Origin: Saccharopolyspora_D taberi
Lineage (GTDB): Bacteria > Actinomycetota > Actinomycetes > Mycobacteriales > Pseudonocardiaceae
DNA: 64,000 bases
Reading direction: 5' to 3'
NCBI RefSeq assembly: GCF_039534165.1
Contig: NZ_BAAAUX010000029.1
Coordinates: 62,001 to 126,000, forward strand
Shown piece by piece: positions 62,484 to 64,000 of the stretch. The translations under genes and the position numbers were made by a program. Positions within the stretch are counted from its first letter, which is position 1. Each line of letters opens with the position of its first letter. The notes below the pieces were generated by a model. That model had not been told where the DNA came from. It made no database searches and worked only from the letters and a program-made list of their open reading frames with translations.

Positions 62484-64000
62484 CGCGCACCTCCCGGCCC
62501 GACCAGCTCGGCCAGTTCGGCGTCGGAGAGCTCGGTCAGCGCGGCCTCGCCGGAGGCCAGCACGGACTCGGCCAGCGACCGCTTCCGGTGCAGCATCCCG
62601 GCGATCCGGTCCTCGACCGTGCCCTCGGTGATCATCCGGTGCACCTGCACCGGCCTGGTCCGGCCGATGCGGTGGGCGCGGTCGGTGGCCTGGTCCTCCA
62701 CCGCCGGGTTCCACCAGCGGTCGTAGTGCACGACGTGGTCCGCCCTGGTCAGGTTGAGCCCGGTCCCGGCAGCCTTGAGCGACAGCAGGAACACCGGCAC
62801 CGCGCCTTCCTGGAACTCGCGCACCATCCGCTCCCGCTGCGGCACCGGCGTTCCGCCGTGCAGCAGCCGCGTCGCGATGTCCTGCCCGGCGAGGTGCCGT
62901 TCGAGCAGCTTCGCCATCTCGACGTACTGCGTGAACACCAGCACCGATCCGCCTTCGGCCAGGATCGTGCCGAGCAGCTCGTCGAGCAGCTCCAGCTTCC
63001 CCGACCGGCCTTCGAGTTCGCCCCCGCCCAGGAAATGCGCCGGGTGGTTGCAGATCTGCTTCAACGAGGTCAGCAACCGGACGACCAGGCCGCGCCGCTG
63101 GATGCCCTCGCTCTCCCGGATCTCGGCCATGGTTTCGCGCACCACGGCCGCGTACAGCCCGGCCTGCTCCGGCGTCAGCTGCACCGGCAGGTCGGTCTCG
63201 GTCTTCGGTGGCAGTTCCGGCGCGACGCCCGGATCGGACTTGCGGCGACGCAGCAGGAAGGGCCGGACCAGTCGCGAGAACCGTTGCGCCGCACCGGGTT
63301 CCTGCTCGATGCGGCGGACCCAGTGACGCCGGAACTCGGCCGCCGTGCCCAGGAGCCCCGGAGTCGTCCAGTCCAAGATGGACCAAAGATCCGCGAGGTC
63401 GTTCTCCACCGGTGTTCCGGTGAGCGCGACGCGCGCGCGGCAAGGGATCGCGCGCAGGGCTTTCGCCGTACCGGACCGGTGGTTCTTCACGTGCTGCGCC
63501 TCGTCGGCAACCACCATGCCCCACCTGACCCCGGCCAGCGCTTCGGCGTCGACCCGCAACGTTCCGTACGTGGTCAGCACGAATCCCCTGACGTCATCGA
63601 GAGATCGCCGCGTGCCGTGGAACCTGCGCACCCCGACGCCGGGCGCGAAGCGCTCGATCTCGCGCTCCCAGTTGCCCAGCAGCGACGCGGGGCAGACGAT
63701 CAGCGCCGGTCCGCCGCCCCGGTGCAGGTGCACCGCGATGAGCGTGATCGTCTTGCCCAGCCCCATGTCGTCGGCCAGGCAGCCGCCGAGCCCGAGCGAA
63801 AGCAGCCGGTCCAGCCACCGCAGCCCGTCGAGCTGGTAGTGCCGCAGGGTGGCGTTCAGCCCCGGCGGTTGCGGGATCTCGGACTCCGCGGTCAGCTGCT
63901 TCCGCAGCGCGTCCATCCCGCGGACCTCGACCTCCGCCCCGTCGACCTCGGTGCTCCCCGACACCAGCGCCCCGAGCGCGGGTTCCAGCTCGCGATTCCC
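62480..64000 (-). CDS. SNF2-family DEAD/DEAH helicase (partial, N-terminus beyond window)
   Basis: At least 506 C-terminal residues of a Swi2/Snf2 ATPase; the frame is open to the right edge, so the N-terminal accessory region is missing. Present are Q/motif I region LRHYQLDGLRWLDRL and LADDMGLGKTITLIAVHL, motif II ADEAQHVKN, motif III ALTGTPVEN, and the second RecA half with VLVFTQYVEMAKLL, LLSLKAAGTGLNLTRADHVV and DQATDRAHRIGRTRPVQVHR. It remodels protein-DNA complexes using ATP. Coupled to the SWIM gene by ATGA. Bacterial members are about 900-1100 residues, so about half lies outside. Confidence 0.92.
   Translation of the reverse strand, partial: GNRELEPALGALVSGSTEVDGAEVEVRGMDALRKQLTAESEIPQPPGLNATLRHYQLDGLRWLDRLLSLGLGGCLADDMGLGKTITLIAVHLHRGGGPALIVCPASLLGNWEREIERFAPGVGVRRFHGTRRSLDDVRGFVLTTYGTLRVDAEALAGVRWGMVVADEAQHVKNHRSGTAKALRAIPCRARVALTGTPVENDLADLWSILDWTTPGLLGTAAEFRRHWVRRIEQEPGAAQRFSRLVRPFLLRRRKSDPGVAPELPPKTETDLPVQLTPEQAGLYAAVVRETMAEIRESEGIQRRGLVVRLLTSLKQICNHPAHFLGGGELEGRSGKLELLDELLGTILAEGGSVLVFTQYVEMAKLLERHLAGQDIATRLLHGGTPVPQRERMVREFQEGAVPVFLLSLKAAGTGLNLTRADHVVHYDRWWNPAVEDQATDRAHRIGRTRPVQVHRMITEGTVEDRIAGMLHRKRSLAESVLASGEAALTELSDAELAELVGPGGAR

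Overview
The window is very GC-rich, dense, both-strand DNA with GTG/TTG starts and many start-stop overlaps, typical of an actinomycete. An HspR-type dnaK-grpE-dnaJ-hspR operon, a DasR-type site, ESX/WXG100 proteins, a DUF2637 protein and actinobacterial families (DUF3151, DUF1707, DUF4097, EtfD) point to Pseudonocardiaceae, probably Saccharopolyspora or a close relative (inference). As I recall it, the core gene set (etfD, dnaK operon, purA and its divergent neighbour, DUF3151, fba, DedA, TrmH, pyrE, clpB, flavohemoprotein) matches the M. tuberculosis Rv0338c-Rv0385 neighbourhood. The window therefore looks like a conserved chromosomal core with accessory insertions. One run of 54 N (59925-59978) shows a draft assembly.

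Layout. 0-8 kb: tail of an unknown gene, a heterodimeric ABC exporter pair, an SMR-TetR cassette with its operator, a sigma/anti-sigma-like pair, threonine aldolase and a HAD hydrolase. 8-13.7 kb: secreted lipase, aminotransferase, a two-gene ESX-type unit (small WXG100-like protein plus a WXG100-lytic transglycosylase) and purD. 13.9-18.5 kb: a GDPD gene whose last 105 bp are duplicated 1868 bp downstream; the interval holds a YdcF-family gene, a broken XRE-TPR regulator and a small divergent ORF that now reads into the duplicated GDPD tail; then a DUF2637 membrane protein. 18.5-34.4 kb: mostly housekeeping (purA, fba, a nagK-nagA operon behind a DasR-like site, DedA, TrmH, pyrE). 34.4-38.2 kb: repeats, a TetR-MFS pair with four operators, and a wrecked epoxide hydrolase. 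38-47.5 kb: clpB, then a marR-MFS-yceI operon in which the MFS exporter carries three carboxypeptidase-regulatory-like domains and the YceI protein carries one more; about 1 kb of minisatellite DNA; another MarR and an FMN-binding protein. 47.6-55.3 kb: flavohemoprotein, thioesterase, hspR-dnaJ-grpE-dnaK, and twin DUF4097 genes. 55.5-64 kb: NCS1 permease, a second SMR-TetR cassette, DUF1707 and GAP-type membrane proteins, etfD, and a SWIM protein with an SNF2 helicase running off the edge.

Regulatory logic visible in the DNA: three HAIR-type repeats tie clpB (one site) and the dnaK operon (two sites) to HspR encoded here; a dre-like site controls amino-sugar use; palindromes sit at the SMR, MFS and MarR promoters.

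The most unusual items are the 105-bp gene-end duplication around a small insert; a three-copy dispersed repeat made of nested inverted repeats; a cluster of five DnaA-box-like 9-mers inside the MFS linker coding sequence; the complementary loss of ABC motifs in the exporter pair; and at least five intergenic minisatellites, one being a uniform 8-bp unit repeated 15 times.
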